From Hydractinia symbiolongicarpus (lineage: Eukaryota; Cnidaria; Hydrozoa; Anthoathecata; Hydractiniidae): a DNA stretch of 64,000 nucleotides. The position numbers and the translations under genes were made by a program. Under the pieces are notes generated by a model that was given only the letters and a program-made list of their open reading frames with translations, ran no database searches and was not told where the DNA came from. This document shows positions 51,426 to 63,867 of this stretch, piece by piece (position 1 is the first letter of the stretch; every line of letters begins with the position of its first letter). Location of the stretch: contig NC_079877.1 of the NCBI RefSeq assembly GCF_029227915.1, positions 5,830,001-5,894,000 on the forward strand. Direction: 5' to 3'.

Positions 51426-53215
51426 ATTTCCAGAACGATTTTTTAAATTATTTTTTCACCACTAAAACGCATAAGATTTGTAGTTTTTAAAAATGTCTTC
51501 ATTTTTGATGAGACCCTGAATAAAAGAAGTTTAATCGCCGGCAAAAGAAAACCCGCGATTTCCCGTAAATCCCGGCTTGGCCGTATAGTCAAAAGTATAC
51601 AAAGAAAGTACCCAGGGAGTAAACTCATTTCCCGAACGATTTTTAAATTATTTTTTCACCACTAAAACGCATGAGACTTGTAGTTTTAAAAAATGTTTTT
51701 ATTTTTGATGAGACGCTGAATAAAAGAAGTTTAATCGCCGGCAAACGAAAACCCGAGATTTCCCGTAAATCCCGGGCTTGGCACGTATAGTCGAATGTAT
51801 ACAAAGAAAGTACCCTGTGAGTAAACTCATTTCCAGAACGATTTTTTAAATTATTTTTTCACCACTAAAGCCCATGAGACTTGTAGTTTTTAAAAATGTT
51901 TTCATTTTTGATGAGACGCTGAATAAAAGAAGTTTAATCGCCGGCAAACGAAAACCCGCGATTTCCCGTAAATCCCGGGCTTGGCCCGTATAGTCAAAAG
52001 TATACAAAGAAAGTACCCAGGTAGTAAACTCATTTCCCGAACGATTTTTTATATTATTTTTTTACCACTAAACGCATGAGACTTGTAGTTTTCAAAAATA
52101 TTTTCATATTTGATGGGACGCTGAATAAAAGAAGTTTAATCGCCTGCAAACGAAAATCCGCGATTTCCCGTAAATCCCGGACTCGGCCCGTATAGTCAAA
52201 AGTATACAAAGAAAGTACACAGGGAGTAAACTCATTTCCCGAACGATTTTTTAAATTATTTTTTCACCACTAAAACGCATGAGACTTGTTGTTTTCAAAA
52301 ATGTTTTCATTTTTGATGAGACGCTGAATAAAAGAAGTTTAATCGCCGGCAAACGAAAACCCGCGAATTGCCGTAAATCCCGGGCTTGGCCCGTTTAGTC
52401 AAAAGTATACAAAGAAAGTACCCAGGGAGTAAACTCATTTCCAGAACGATTTTTTAAATTATTTTTTCACCACTAAAACGCATAAGACTTGTAGTTTTTA
52501 AAAATGTTTTCATTTTTGATGAGACGCTGAATAAAAGAAGTTTAATCGCCGGCAAACGAAAACCCGCGATTTCCCGTAAATCCCGGGCTTGGCCCGTATA
52601 GTCAAAAGTATACAAAGGAACTACCCAGGGAGTAAACTCATTTCCCGAACGATTTTTTATATTATTTTTTTACCACTAAACGCATGAGACTTGTAGTTTT
52701 CAAAAATATTTTCATATTTGATGGGACGCTGAATAAAAGAAGTTTAATCGCCGGCAAACGAAAATCCGCGATTTCCCGTAAATCCCGGACTCGGCCCGTA
52801 TAGTCAAACGTATTTAAAGAAAGTACCCAGGGAGTAAACTCATTTCCCGAACGATTTTTTAAATTTTTTTTGCACCACTAAAACGCATGAGACTTGTAGT
52901 TTTCAAAAATATTTTCATTTTTGATGAGACGCTTAATGAAAGAGATTTAATCGCAGGAAAACGAAATCTCGCGTTTTCCCGTAAATCCGGGGCTTGGCCC
53001 GTATAGTCGAATGTATACAAAGAAAGTACCCAGGGAGTAAACTCATTTCCCGAACGATTTTTTAAATTTTTTTTTCACCACTAAAACGCATGAGACTTGT
53101 AGTTTTCAAAAATGTTTTCATTTTTGATGAGACGCTTAATGAAAGAGGTTTAATCGCCGGAAAACGAAAACCCGCGATTTCCCGTAAATCCCGGGCTTGG
53201 CCCGAATAGTCGAAT
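51426..53215 (+). repeat. Seven-monomer repeat of 50.0-51.4 kb, then B2/B
   Basis: Type G monomers at 50027 and 51443 begin parallel series at offset 1416-1418, with AACCCGAGATTTCCC and GTACACAGGG in both. From about 52520 the order matches about 54950 onward at offset 2429 (GAAATCTCGCG at 52966 and 55395). Confidence 0.8.
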
Positions 53216-55270
53216 GTATACAAAGAAAGTACCCTGTGAGTAAACTCATTTCCAGAACGATTTTTTAAATTATTTTTTCACCACTAAAACGCATAAGACT
53301 TGTAGTTTTTAAAAATGTTTTCATTTTTGATGAGACGCTGAATAAAAGAAGTTTAATCGCCGGCAAAAGAAAACCCGCGATTTCCCGTAAATCCCGGCTT
53401 GGCCGTATAGTCAAAAGTATACAAAGAAAGTACATAGGGAGTAAACTCATTTCCCGAATGATTTTTTAAATTATTTTTTCGCCACTAAAACGCATCAGAC
53501 TTGTTGTTTTCAAAAAGGTTTTCATTTTTGATGAGACGCTGAATAAAAGAAGTTTAATCGCCGGCAAACGAAAACCCGCGATTTGCCGTAAATCCCGGGC
53601 TTGGCCCGTATAGTCAAAAGTATACAAAGAAAGTACCCAGGGAGTAAACTCATTTCCAGAACGATTTTTTAAATTATTTTTTCACCACTAAAACGCATAA
53701 GACTTGTAGTTTTTAAAAATGTTTTCATTTTTGATAAGACGCTGAATGAAAGAGGTTTAATCGCCGGAAAACGAAAACCCGCGATTTCCCGTAAATCCCG
53801 GGCTTGGCCCGTATAGTCGAATGTATACAAAGAAAGTACCCTGTGAGTAAACTCATTTCCAGAACGATTTTTTAAATTATTTTTTCACCACTAAAACGCA
53901 TAAGACTTGTAGTTTTTAAAAATGTCTTCATTTTTGATGAGACCCTGAATAAAAGAAGTTTAATCGCCGGCAAAAGAAAACCCGCGATTTCCCGTAAATC
54001 CCGGCTTGGCCGTATAGTCAAAAGTATACAAAGAAAGTACCCAGGGAGTAAACTCATTTCCCGAACGATTTTTAAATTATTTTTTCACCACTAAAACGCA
54101 TGAGACTTGTAGTTTTAAAAAATGTTTTTATTTTTGATGAGACGCTGAATAAAAGAAGTTTAATCGCCGGCAAACGAAAACCCGAGATTTCCCGTAAATC
54201 CCGGGCTTGGCACGTATAGTCGAATGTATACAAAGAAAGTACCCTGTGAGTAAACTCATTTCCAGAACGATTTTTTAAATTATTTTTTCACCACTAAAGC
54301 CCATGAGACTTGTAGTTTTTAAAAATGTTTTTATTTTTGATGAGACGCTGAATAAAAGAAGTTTAATCGCCGGCAAACGAAAACCCGCGATTTCCCGTAA
54401 ATCCCGGGCTTGGCCCGTATAGTCAAAAGTATACAAAGAAAGTACCCAGGTAGTAAACTCATTTCCCGAACGATTTTTTATATTATTTTTTTACCACTAA
54501 ACGCATGAGACTTGTAGTTTTCAAAAATATTTTCATATTTGATGGGACGCTGAATAAAAGAAGTTTAATCGCCGGCAAACGAAAATCCGCGATTTCCCGT
54601 AAATCCCGGACTCGGCCCGTATAGTCAAAAGTATACAAAGAAAGTACACAGGGAGTAAACTCATTTCCCGAACGATTTTTTAAATTATTTTTTCACCACT
54701 AAAACGCATGAGACTTGTTGTTTTCAAAAATGTTTTCATTTTTGATGAGACGCTGAATAAAAGAAGTTTAATCGCCGGCAAACGAAAACCCGCGATTTGC
54801 CGTAAATCCCGGGCTTGGCCCGTATAGTCAAAAGTATATAAAGAAAGTACCCAGGGAGTAAACTCATTTCCAGAACGATTTTTTAAATTATTTTTTCACC
54901 ACTAAAACGCATAAGACTTGTAGTTTTTAAAAATGTTTTCATTTTTGATGAGACGCTGAATAAAAGAAGTTTAATCGCCGGCAAACGAAAACCCGCGATT
55001 TCGGGTAAATCCCGGGCTTGGCCCGTATAGTCAAAAGTATACAAAGGAAGTACCCAGGGAGTAAACTCATTTCCCGAACGATTTTTTATATTATTTTTTT
55101 ACCACTAAACGCATGAGACTTGTAGTTTTCAAAAATATTTTCATATTTGATGGGACGCTGAATAAAAGAAGTTTAATCGCTGGCAAACGAAAATCCGCGA
55201 TTTCCCGTAAATCCCGGACTCGGCCCGTATAGTCAAATGTATACAAAGAAAGTACCCAGGGAGTAAACTC
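53216..55270 (+). repeat. 19-monomer HOR relation, copy 2
   Basis: Counterpart of 49371-51425. The monomer at 53334-53534 is the entry hybrid: a type G head (GGCCGTATAG) runs into GTACATAGGGAG and CCCGAATG, which belong to a type A monomer at about 49588. Confidence 0.8.
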
Positions 55271-56100
55271 ATTTCCCGAACGATTTTTTAAATTTTTTTT
55301 TCACCACTAAAACGCATGAGACTTGTAGTTTTCAAAAATATTTTCATTTTTGATGAGACGCTTAATGAAAGAGATTTAATCGCAGGAAAACGAAATCTCG
55401 CGTTTTCCCGTAAATCCGGGGCTTGGCCCGTATAGTCGAATGTATACAAAGAAAGTACCCAGGGAGTAAACTCATTTCCCGAACGATTTTTTAAATTTTT
55501 TTTTCACCACTAAAACGCATGAGACTTGTAGTTTTCAAAAATGTTTTCATTTTTGATGAGACGCTTAATGAAAGAGGTTTAATCGCCGGAAATCGAAAAC
55601 CCGCGATTTCCCGTAAATCCTGGGCTTGGCCCGAATAGTCGAATGTATACAAAGAAAGTGCCCTGTGAGTAAACTCATTTCCAGAACGATTTTTTAAATT
55701 ATTTTTTCACCACTAAAACGCATAAGACTTGTAGTTTTTAAAAATGTTTTCATTTTTGATGAGACGCTTGATAAAAGAAGTTTAATCGCCGGCAAAAGAA
55801 AACCCGCGATTTCCCGTAAATCCCGGCTTGGCCGTATAGTCAAAAGTATACAAAGAAAGTACCCAGGGAGTAAACTCATTTCCCGAACGATTTTTTAAAT
55901 TATTTTTTCACCACTAAAACGCATGAGACTTGTAGTTTTAAAAAATGTTTTTATTTTTGATGAGACGCTGAATAAAAGAAGTTTAATCGCCGGCAAACGA
56001 AAACCCGCGATTTCCCGTAAATCCCGTGCTTCGCACGTATAGTCGAATGTATACAAAGAAAGTACCCTGTGAGTAAACTCATTTCCAGAACGATTTTTTA
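55271..56100 (+). repeat. 12-monomer HOR, third locus (offset 2429 to 52.8-53.4 kb)
   Basis: GAAATCTCGCG and GGCCCGAATAGTCG occur at both places, 2429 bp apart. This is the same period seen at 0-4.5 kb. Confidence 0.78.
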
Positions 56101-59100
56101 AATTATTTTTTCACCACTAAAGCCCATGAGACTTGTAGTTTTTAAAAATGTTTTCATTTTTGATGAGACGCTGAATAAAAGAAGTTTAATCGCCGGCAAA
56201 CGAAAACCCGCGATTTTCCGTAAATCCCGGGCTCGGCCCGTATAGTCAAAAGTATACAAAGAAAGTACCCAGGTAGTAAACTCATTTCCCGAACGATTTT
56301 TTATATTATTTCTTTACCACTAAACGCATGAGACTTGTAGTTTTCAAAAATATTTTCATATTTGATGGGACGCTGAATAAAAGAAGTTTAATCGCCGGAA
56401 AACGAAAATCCGCGATTTCCCGTAAATCCCGGACTCGGCCCGTATAGTCAAAAGTATACAAAGAAAGTACCCAGGAAGTAAACTCATTTCCCGAACGATT
56501 TTTTAAATTATTTTTTCACCACTAAAACGCATGAGACTTGTTGTTTTCAAAAATGTTTTCATTTTTGATGAGACGCTGAATAAAAGAAGTTTAATCGCCG
56601 GCAAACGAAAACCTGCGATATGCCGTAAATCCCGGGCTTGGCCCGTATAGTCAAAAGTATACAAAGAAAGTACCCCGGGAGTAAACTCATTTCCCGAACG
56701 ATTTTTTAAATTATTTTTTCACCACTAAAACGCATGAGACTTGTAGTTTTCAAAAATGTTTTCATTTTTGATGAGACGCTTAATGAAAGAGGTTTAATCG
56801 CCGGCAAACGAAATCCCGCGTTTTCCCGTAAATCCGGGGTTTGGCCCGTATAGTCGAATGTATACAAAGAAAGTACCCAGGGAGTAAACTCATTTCCCGA
56901 ACGATTTTTTATATTATTTTTTTACCACTAAACGCATGAGACTTGTAGTTTTCAAAAATATTTTCATATTTGATGGGACGCTGAATAAAAGAAGTTTATA
57001 CGCCGGCAAACGAAAACCCGCGATTTCCCGTAAATCCCGGACTCGGCCCGTATAGTCAAAAGTATACAAAGAAAGTACCCAGGGAGTAAACTCATTTCCC
57101 GAACGATTTTTTAAATTATTTTTTCACCACTAAAACGCATGAGACTTGTAGTTTTCAAAAATGTTTTCATTTTTGATGAGACGCTTAATGAAAGAGGTTT
57201 AATCGCCGGCAAACGAAATCCCGCGTTTTCCCGTAAATCCGGGGTTTGGCCCGTATAGTCGAATGTATACAAACAAAGTACCCAGGGAGTAAACTCATTT
57301 CCCGAACGATTTTTTAAATTTTTTTTTCACCACTAATACGCATGAGACTTGTAGTTTTCAAAAATGTTTTCATTTTTGATGAGACGCTTAATGAAAGAGG
57401 TTTAATCGCCGGAAAACGAAAACCCGCGACTTCCCGTAAATCCCGGGCTTGGCCCGTATAGTCGAATGTATACAAAGAAAGTACCCTGTGAGTAAACTCA
57501 TTTCCAGAACGATTTTTTAAATTATTTTTTCACCACTAAAACGCATAAGACTTGTAGTTTTTAAAAATGTTTTCATTTTTGATGAGACGCTGAATAAAAA
57601 AAGTTTAATCGCCGGCAAACGAAAACCCGCGATTTCCCGTAAATCCCGGCTTGGCCCGTATAGTCAAAAGTATACAAAGAAAGTACCCAGGGAGTAAACT
57701 CATTTCCCGAACGATTTTTTAAATTATTTTTTCACCACTAAAACGCATGAGACTTGTAGTTTTAAAAAATGTTTTTATTTTTGATGAGACGCTGAATAAA
57801 AGAAGTTTAATCGCCGGCAAACGAAAACCCGCGATTTCCCGTAAATCCCGGGCTTGGCACGTATAGTCGAATGTATACAAAGAAAGTACCCTGTGAGTAA
57901 ACTCATTTCCAGAACGATTTTTTAAATTATTTTTTCACCACTAAAGCCCATGAGACTTGTAGTTTTTAAAAATGTTTTCCTTTTTGATGAGACGCTGAAT
58001 AAAAGAAGTTTAATCGCCGGCAAACGAAAACCCGCGATTTCCCGTAAATCCCGGGCTTGGCCCGTATAGTCAAAAGTATACAAAGAAAGTACCCAGGGAG
58101 TAAACTCATTTCCCGAACGGTTTTTTATATTATTTTTTTACCATTAAACGCATGAGACTTGTAGTTTTCAAAAATATTTTTATATTTGATGGGACGCTGA
58201 ATAAAAGAAGTTTAATCGCCGGCAAACAAAAATCCGCGATTTCCCGTAAATCCCGGACTTAGCCCGTATAGTCAAAAGTATACAAAAAAAGTACCCAGGG
58301 AGTAAACTCATTTCCCGAACGATTTTTTAAATTATTTTTTCACCACTAAAACGCATGGGACCTGTTGTTTTCAAAAATGTTTTCATTTTTGATGAGACGC
58401 TGAATAAAAGGAGTTTAATCGCCGGCAAACGAAAACCCGCGATTTCCCGTAAATCCCGGGCTTGGCCCGTATAGTCAAAAGTATACAAAGAAAGTACCCA
58501 GGGAGTAAACTCATTTCCCGAACGATTTTTTAAATTACTTTTTCACCACTAAAACGCATGATACTTGTAGTTTTCAAAAATGTTATCATTTTTGATGAGA
58601 CGCTGAATAAAAGAAGTTTAATCGCCGGCAAACGAAAACCCGCGATTTCCCGTAAATCCCGGATTTGGCCCGTATAGTCAAAAGTATACAAAGAAAGTAC
58701 CCAGGGAGTAAACTCATTTCCCGAACGATTTTTTAAATTATTTTTTCACCACTAAAACGCATGAGACTTGTAGTTTTCAAAAATATTTTCATATTTGATG
58801 GGACGCTGAATAAAAGAAGTTTAATCGCCGGCAAACGAAAACCCGCGATTTCCCGTAAATCCCGGACTCGGCCCGTATAGTCAAAAATATACAAAGAAAG
58901 TACCCAGGGAGTAAACTCATTTCCCGAACGATTTTTTAAATTATTTTTTCACCACTAAAACGCATGAGACTTGTAGTTTTCAAGAATGTTTTCATTTTTG
59001 ATGAGACGCTGAATAAAAGCAGTTTTATCGCCGGCTAACTAAAACCCGCGATTTCCCGTAAATCCCGGGCTTGGCACGTATAGTGGCATGTATACAAAGA

Positions 59101-60667
59101 AAGTACCCTGTGAGTAAACTCATTTCCAGAACGATTTTTTAAATTATTTTTTCAACACTAAAACGCATAAGACTTGTAGTTTTTAAAAATGTTTTCATTT
59201 TTGATGAGACGCTGAATAAAAGAAGTTTAATCGCCGGCAAACGAAAACCTGCGATTTCCCGTAAATCCCGACTTGGCCCGTATAGTCAAAAGTATACAAA
59301 GGAAGTACCCTGTGAGTAAACTCATTTTCAGAACGATTTTTTAAATTATTTTTTCACCACTAAAGCCCATGAGACTTGTAGTTTTTAAAAATGTTTTCAT
59401 TTTTGATGAGACGCTGAATAAAAGAAGTTTAATCGCCGGCAAACGAAAACCCGCGATTTCCCGTAAATCCCGGGCTTGGCCCGTATAGTCAAAAGTATGC
59501 AAAGAAAGTACCCAGGGAGTAAACTCATTTCCCGAACGATTTTTTATATTATTTTTTTACCACTAAACGCATGAGACTTGTAGTTTTCAAAAATATTTTC
59601 ATATTTGATGGGACGCTGAATAAAAGAAGTTTAATCGCCGGCAAACGAAAATCCGCGATTTCCCGTAAATCCCGGACTTGGCCCGTATAGTCAAAAGTAT
59701 ACAAAGAAAGTACTCAGGGAGTAAACTCATTTCCCGAACGATTTTTTTAATTATTTTTTCACCACTAAAACGCATGGGACTTGTTGTTTTCAAAAATGTT
59801 TTCATTTTTGATGAGACGCTGAATAAAAGAAGTTTAATCGCCGGCAAACGAAAACCCGCGATTTCCCGTAAATTCCGGGCTTGGCCCGTATAGTCAAAAG
59901 TAGACAAAGAAAGTACCCAGGGAGTAAACTCATTTCCCGAACGATTTTTTAAATTACTTTTTCACCACTAAAACGCATGAGACTTGTAGTTTTCAAAAAT
60001 ATTTTCATATTTGATGGGACGCTGAATAAAAGAAGTTTAATCGCCGGCAAACTAAAACCCGCGATTTCCCGTAAATGCCGGGCTTGGCACGTATAGTCTC
60101 ATGTATACAAAGAAAGTACCCTGTGAGTAAACTCATTTCCAGAACGATTTTTTAAATTATTTTTTCACCACTAAAACGCATAAGACTTGTAGTTTTTAAA
60201 AATGTTTTCATTTTTGATGAGACGCTGAATAAAAGAAGTTTAATCGCCGGCAAACGAAAATCTGCGATTGCCCGTAAATCCCGACTTGGCCCGTATAGTC
60301 AAAAGTATACAAAGGAAGTACCCAGGGAGTAAACTCATTTCCCGAACGATTTTTTATATTATTTTTTTACCACTAAAAGCATGAGACTTGCAGTTTTCAA
60401 AAATATTTTCATATTTGATGGGACGCTGAATAAAAGAAGTTTAATCGCCGGCAAACGAACATCCGCAATTTCCCGTAAATCCCGGACTCGGCCCGTATAG
60501 TCAAAAGTATACAAAGAAAGTACCCAGGGAGTAAACTCATTTCCCGAACGATTTTTTAATTATTTTTTCACCACTAAAACGCATGAGACTTGTAGTTTTT
60601 AAAAATGTTTTCATTTTTGATGAGACGCTTAATGAAAGAGGTTTAATCGCCGGCAAACGAAATCCCG
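56101..60667 (+). repeat. Block resembling 42-46 kb, then mixed types
   Basis: The order from AAAGCCCATG through GATTTTCCGTAAATCCC with GGGCTCGG (56217 and 42731, offset about 13486) to ACAAACAAAG (57271 and 43784) is shared. Later monomers mix types A, C and F with many isolated substitutions, for example GCATGGGACCTG at about 58355. Nothing non-satellite was seen. Confidence 0.7.
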
Positions 60668-62695
60668 CGTTTTCCCGTAAATCCGGGGTTTGGCCCGTAT
60701 AGTCGAATATATACAAAGAAAGTACCCAGGGAGTAAACTCATTTCCCGAACGATTTTTTAAATTTTTTTTTCACCACTAATACGCATGAGACTTGTAGTT
60801 TTCAAAAATGTTTTCATTTTTGATGAGACGCTTAATGAAAGAGATTTAATCGATGGAAAACGAAATCCCGCGTTTTCCCGTGAATCCGGGGCTTGGCCCG
60901 TATAGTCGAATGTATACAAAGAAAGTACCCAGGGAGTAAACTCATTTCCCGAACGATTTTTTAAATTATTTTTTCACCACTAAAACGCATGAGACTTGTA
61001 GTTTTAAAAAATGTTTTTATTTTTGATGAGACGCTGAATAAAAGAAGTTTAATCGCCGGCAAACGAAAACCCGCGATTTCCCGTAAATCCCGGGCTTGGC
61101 ACGTATAGTCGAATGTATACAAAGAAAGTACCCTGTGAGTAAACTCATTTCCAGAACGATTTTTTAAATTATTTTTTCACCACTAAAGCCCATGAGACTT
61201 GTAGTTTTTAAAAATGTTTTCATTTTTGATGAGACGCTGAATAAAAGAAGTTTAATCGCTGGCAAACGAAAACCCGCGATTTCCCGTAAATCCCGGGCTT
61301 GGCCCGTATAGTCAAAAGTATACAAAGAAAGTACCCAGGGAGTAAACTCATTTCCCGAACGATTTTTTATATTATTTTTTTACCACTAAACGCATGAGAC
61401 TTGTAATTTTCAAAAATATTTTCATATTTGATGGGAAGCTGAATAAAAGAAGTTTAATCGCCGGCAAACGAAAATCCGCGATTTCCCGTAAATCCCGGAC
61501 TCGGCCCGTATAGTCAAAAGTATACAAAGAGAGTACCCAGGGAGTAAACTCATTTCCCGAACGATTTTTTAAATTATTTTTTCACCACTAAAACGCATGA
61601 GACTTGTAGTTTTCAAAAATGTTTTCATTTTTGATGAGACGCTGAATAAAAGAAGTTTAATCGCCGGCAAACGAAAATCCGCGTTTTCCCGTAAATCCGG
61701 GGTTTGGCCCGTATAGTGGAATGTATACAAAGAAAGTACCCAGGGAGTAAACTCATTTCCCGAACGATTTTTTAAATTTTTTTTTCACCACTAATACGCA
61801 TGAGACTTGTAGTTTTCAAAAATGTTTTCATTTTTGATGAGACGCTTAATGAAAGAGATTTAATCGCAGGAAAACGAAATCCCGCGTTTTCCCGTAAATC
61901 CGGGGCTTGGCCCGTATAGTCGAATGTATACAAAGAAAGTACCCAGGGAGTAAACTCATTTCCCGAACGATTTTTTAAATTATTTTTTCACCACTAAAAC
62001 GCATGAGACTTGTAGTTTTAAAAAATGTTTTTATTTTTGATAAGACGCTGAATAAAAGAAGTTTAATCGCCGGCAAACGAAAACCCGCGATTTCCCGTAA
62101 ATCCTGGGCTTGGCACGTATAGTCGAATGTATACAAAGAAAGTACCCTGTGAGTAAACTCATTTCCAGAACGATTTTTTAAATTATTTTTTCACCACTAA
62201 AGCCCATGAGACTTGTAGTTTTTAAAAATGTTTTCATTTTTGATGAGACGCTGAATAAAAGAAGTTTAATCGCTGGCAAACGAAAACCCGCGATTTCCCG
62301 TAAATCCCGGGCTTGGCCCGTATAATCAAAAGTATACAAAGAAAGTACCCAGGGAGTAAACTCATTTCCCGAACGATTTTTTATATTATTTTTTTACCAC
62401 TAAACGCATGAGACTTGTAGTTTTCAAAAATATTTTCATATTTGATGGGAAGCTGAATAAAAGAAGTTTAATCGCCGGCAAACGAAAATCCGCGATTTCC
62501 TGTAAATCCCGGACTCGGCCCGTATAGTCAAAAGTATACAAAGAGAGTACCCAGGGAGTAAACTCATTTCCCGAACGATTTTTTAAATTATTTTTTCACC
62601 ACTAAAACGCATGAGACTTGTAGTTTTCAAAAATGTTTTCATTTTTGATGAGACGCTGAATAAAAGAAGTTTAATCGCCGGCAAACGAAAATCCG
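60668..62695 (+). repeat. 1014-bp five-monomer tandem duplication
   Basis: About 60668-61681 is repeated as 61682-62695. Tags are TTTAATCGCTGGC (about 61252, 62266), GATGGGAAGCTG (about 61430, 62444) and AAAGAGAGTACCC. The hybrid monomer at 61638-61840 switches from AAATCCGCG (type A) to TTTTCCCGTAAATCC (type B) and marks the junction. Confidence 0.87.
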
Positions 62696-63867
62696 CGATT
62701 TCCCGTAAATCCCGGACTCGGCCCGTATAGTCAAAAGTATACAAAGAAAGTACCCAGGGAGTAAACTCATTTCCCGAACGATTTTTTAAATTATTTTTTC
62801 ACCACTAAAACGCAAGAGACTTGTAGTTTTCAAAAATGTTTTCATTTTTGATGAGACGCTTAATGAAAGAGGTTTAATCGCCGGCAAACGAAATCCCGCG
62901 TTTTGCCGTAAATCCGGGGTTTGGCCCGTATAGTCGAATGTATACAAAGAAAGTACCCAGGGAGTAAACTCATTTCCCGAACGATTTTTTAAATTTTTTT
63001 TTTACCACTAATACGCATGAGACTTGTAATTTTCAAAAATGTTTTCATTTTTGATGAGACGCTTAATGAAAGAAGTTTAATCGCCGGCAAACGAAAACCC
63101 GCGATTTCCCGTAAATCCCGGGCTTGGCACGTATAGTCGAATGTATACAAAGAAAGTACCCTGTGAGTAAACTCATTTCCAGAACGATTTTTTAAATTAT
63201 TTTTTCACCATTAAAGCCCATGAGACTTGTAGTTTTTAAAAATGTTTTCATTTTTGATGAGACGCTGAATAAAAGAAGTTTAATCGCCGGCAAACGAAAA
63301 CCCGCGATTTCCCGTAAATCCCGGGCTTGGCCTGTATATTCAAAAGTATACAAAGAAAGTACCCAGGGAGTAAACTCATTTCCCGAACGATTTTTTATAT
63401 TATTTTTTTACCACTAAACGCATGAGACTTGTTGTTTTCAAAAATGTTTTCATTTTTGATGAGACGCTTAATGAAAGAAGCTTAATCGCCGGCAAACGAA
63501 AACCCGCGATTTCCCGTAAATCCCGGGCTTGGCACGTATAGTCGAATGTATACAAAGAAAGTACCCTGTGAGTAAACTCATTTCCAGAACGATTTTTTAA
63601 ATTATTTTTTCACCACTAAAGCCCATGAGACTTGTAGTTTTTAAAAATGTTTTTATTTTTGATAAGACGATGAATAAAAGAAGTTTAATCGCCGGCAAAC
63701 GAAAACCCGCGATTTCCCGTAAATCCCGGGCTTGGCCCGTATAGTCAAAAGTATACAAAGAAAGTAACCAGGGAGTAAACTCATTTCCCGAACGATTTTT
63801 TATATTATTTTTTTACCACTAAACGCATAAGGCTTGTAGTTTTTAAATATATTTTCATATTTGATGG
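62696..63867 (+). repeat. Mixed monomer stretch
   Basis: Six monomers of A, B and AAAGCCCATG types. GCATAAGGCTTG at about 63827 and GAAGCTTAATCG at about 63477 are isolated substitutions. Confidence 0.75.

Noticed and set aside
53265-54057. A fourth 607-bp three-monomer duplication (53265 and 53872)
   Set aside because: The offset is 607 but the two stretches differ at several diagnostic sites (GAATAG/GTATAG, TTTTCA/TCTTCA, GACGCTG/GACCCTG, ACATAGGG/ACCCAGGG). They are recurrent modules placed by the 19-mer relation, not a recent duplicate pair.
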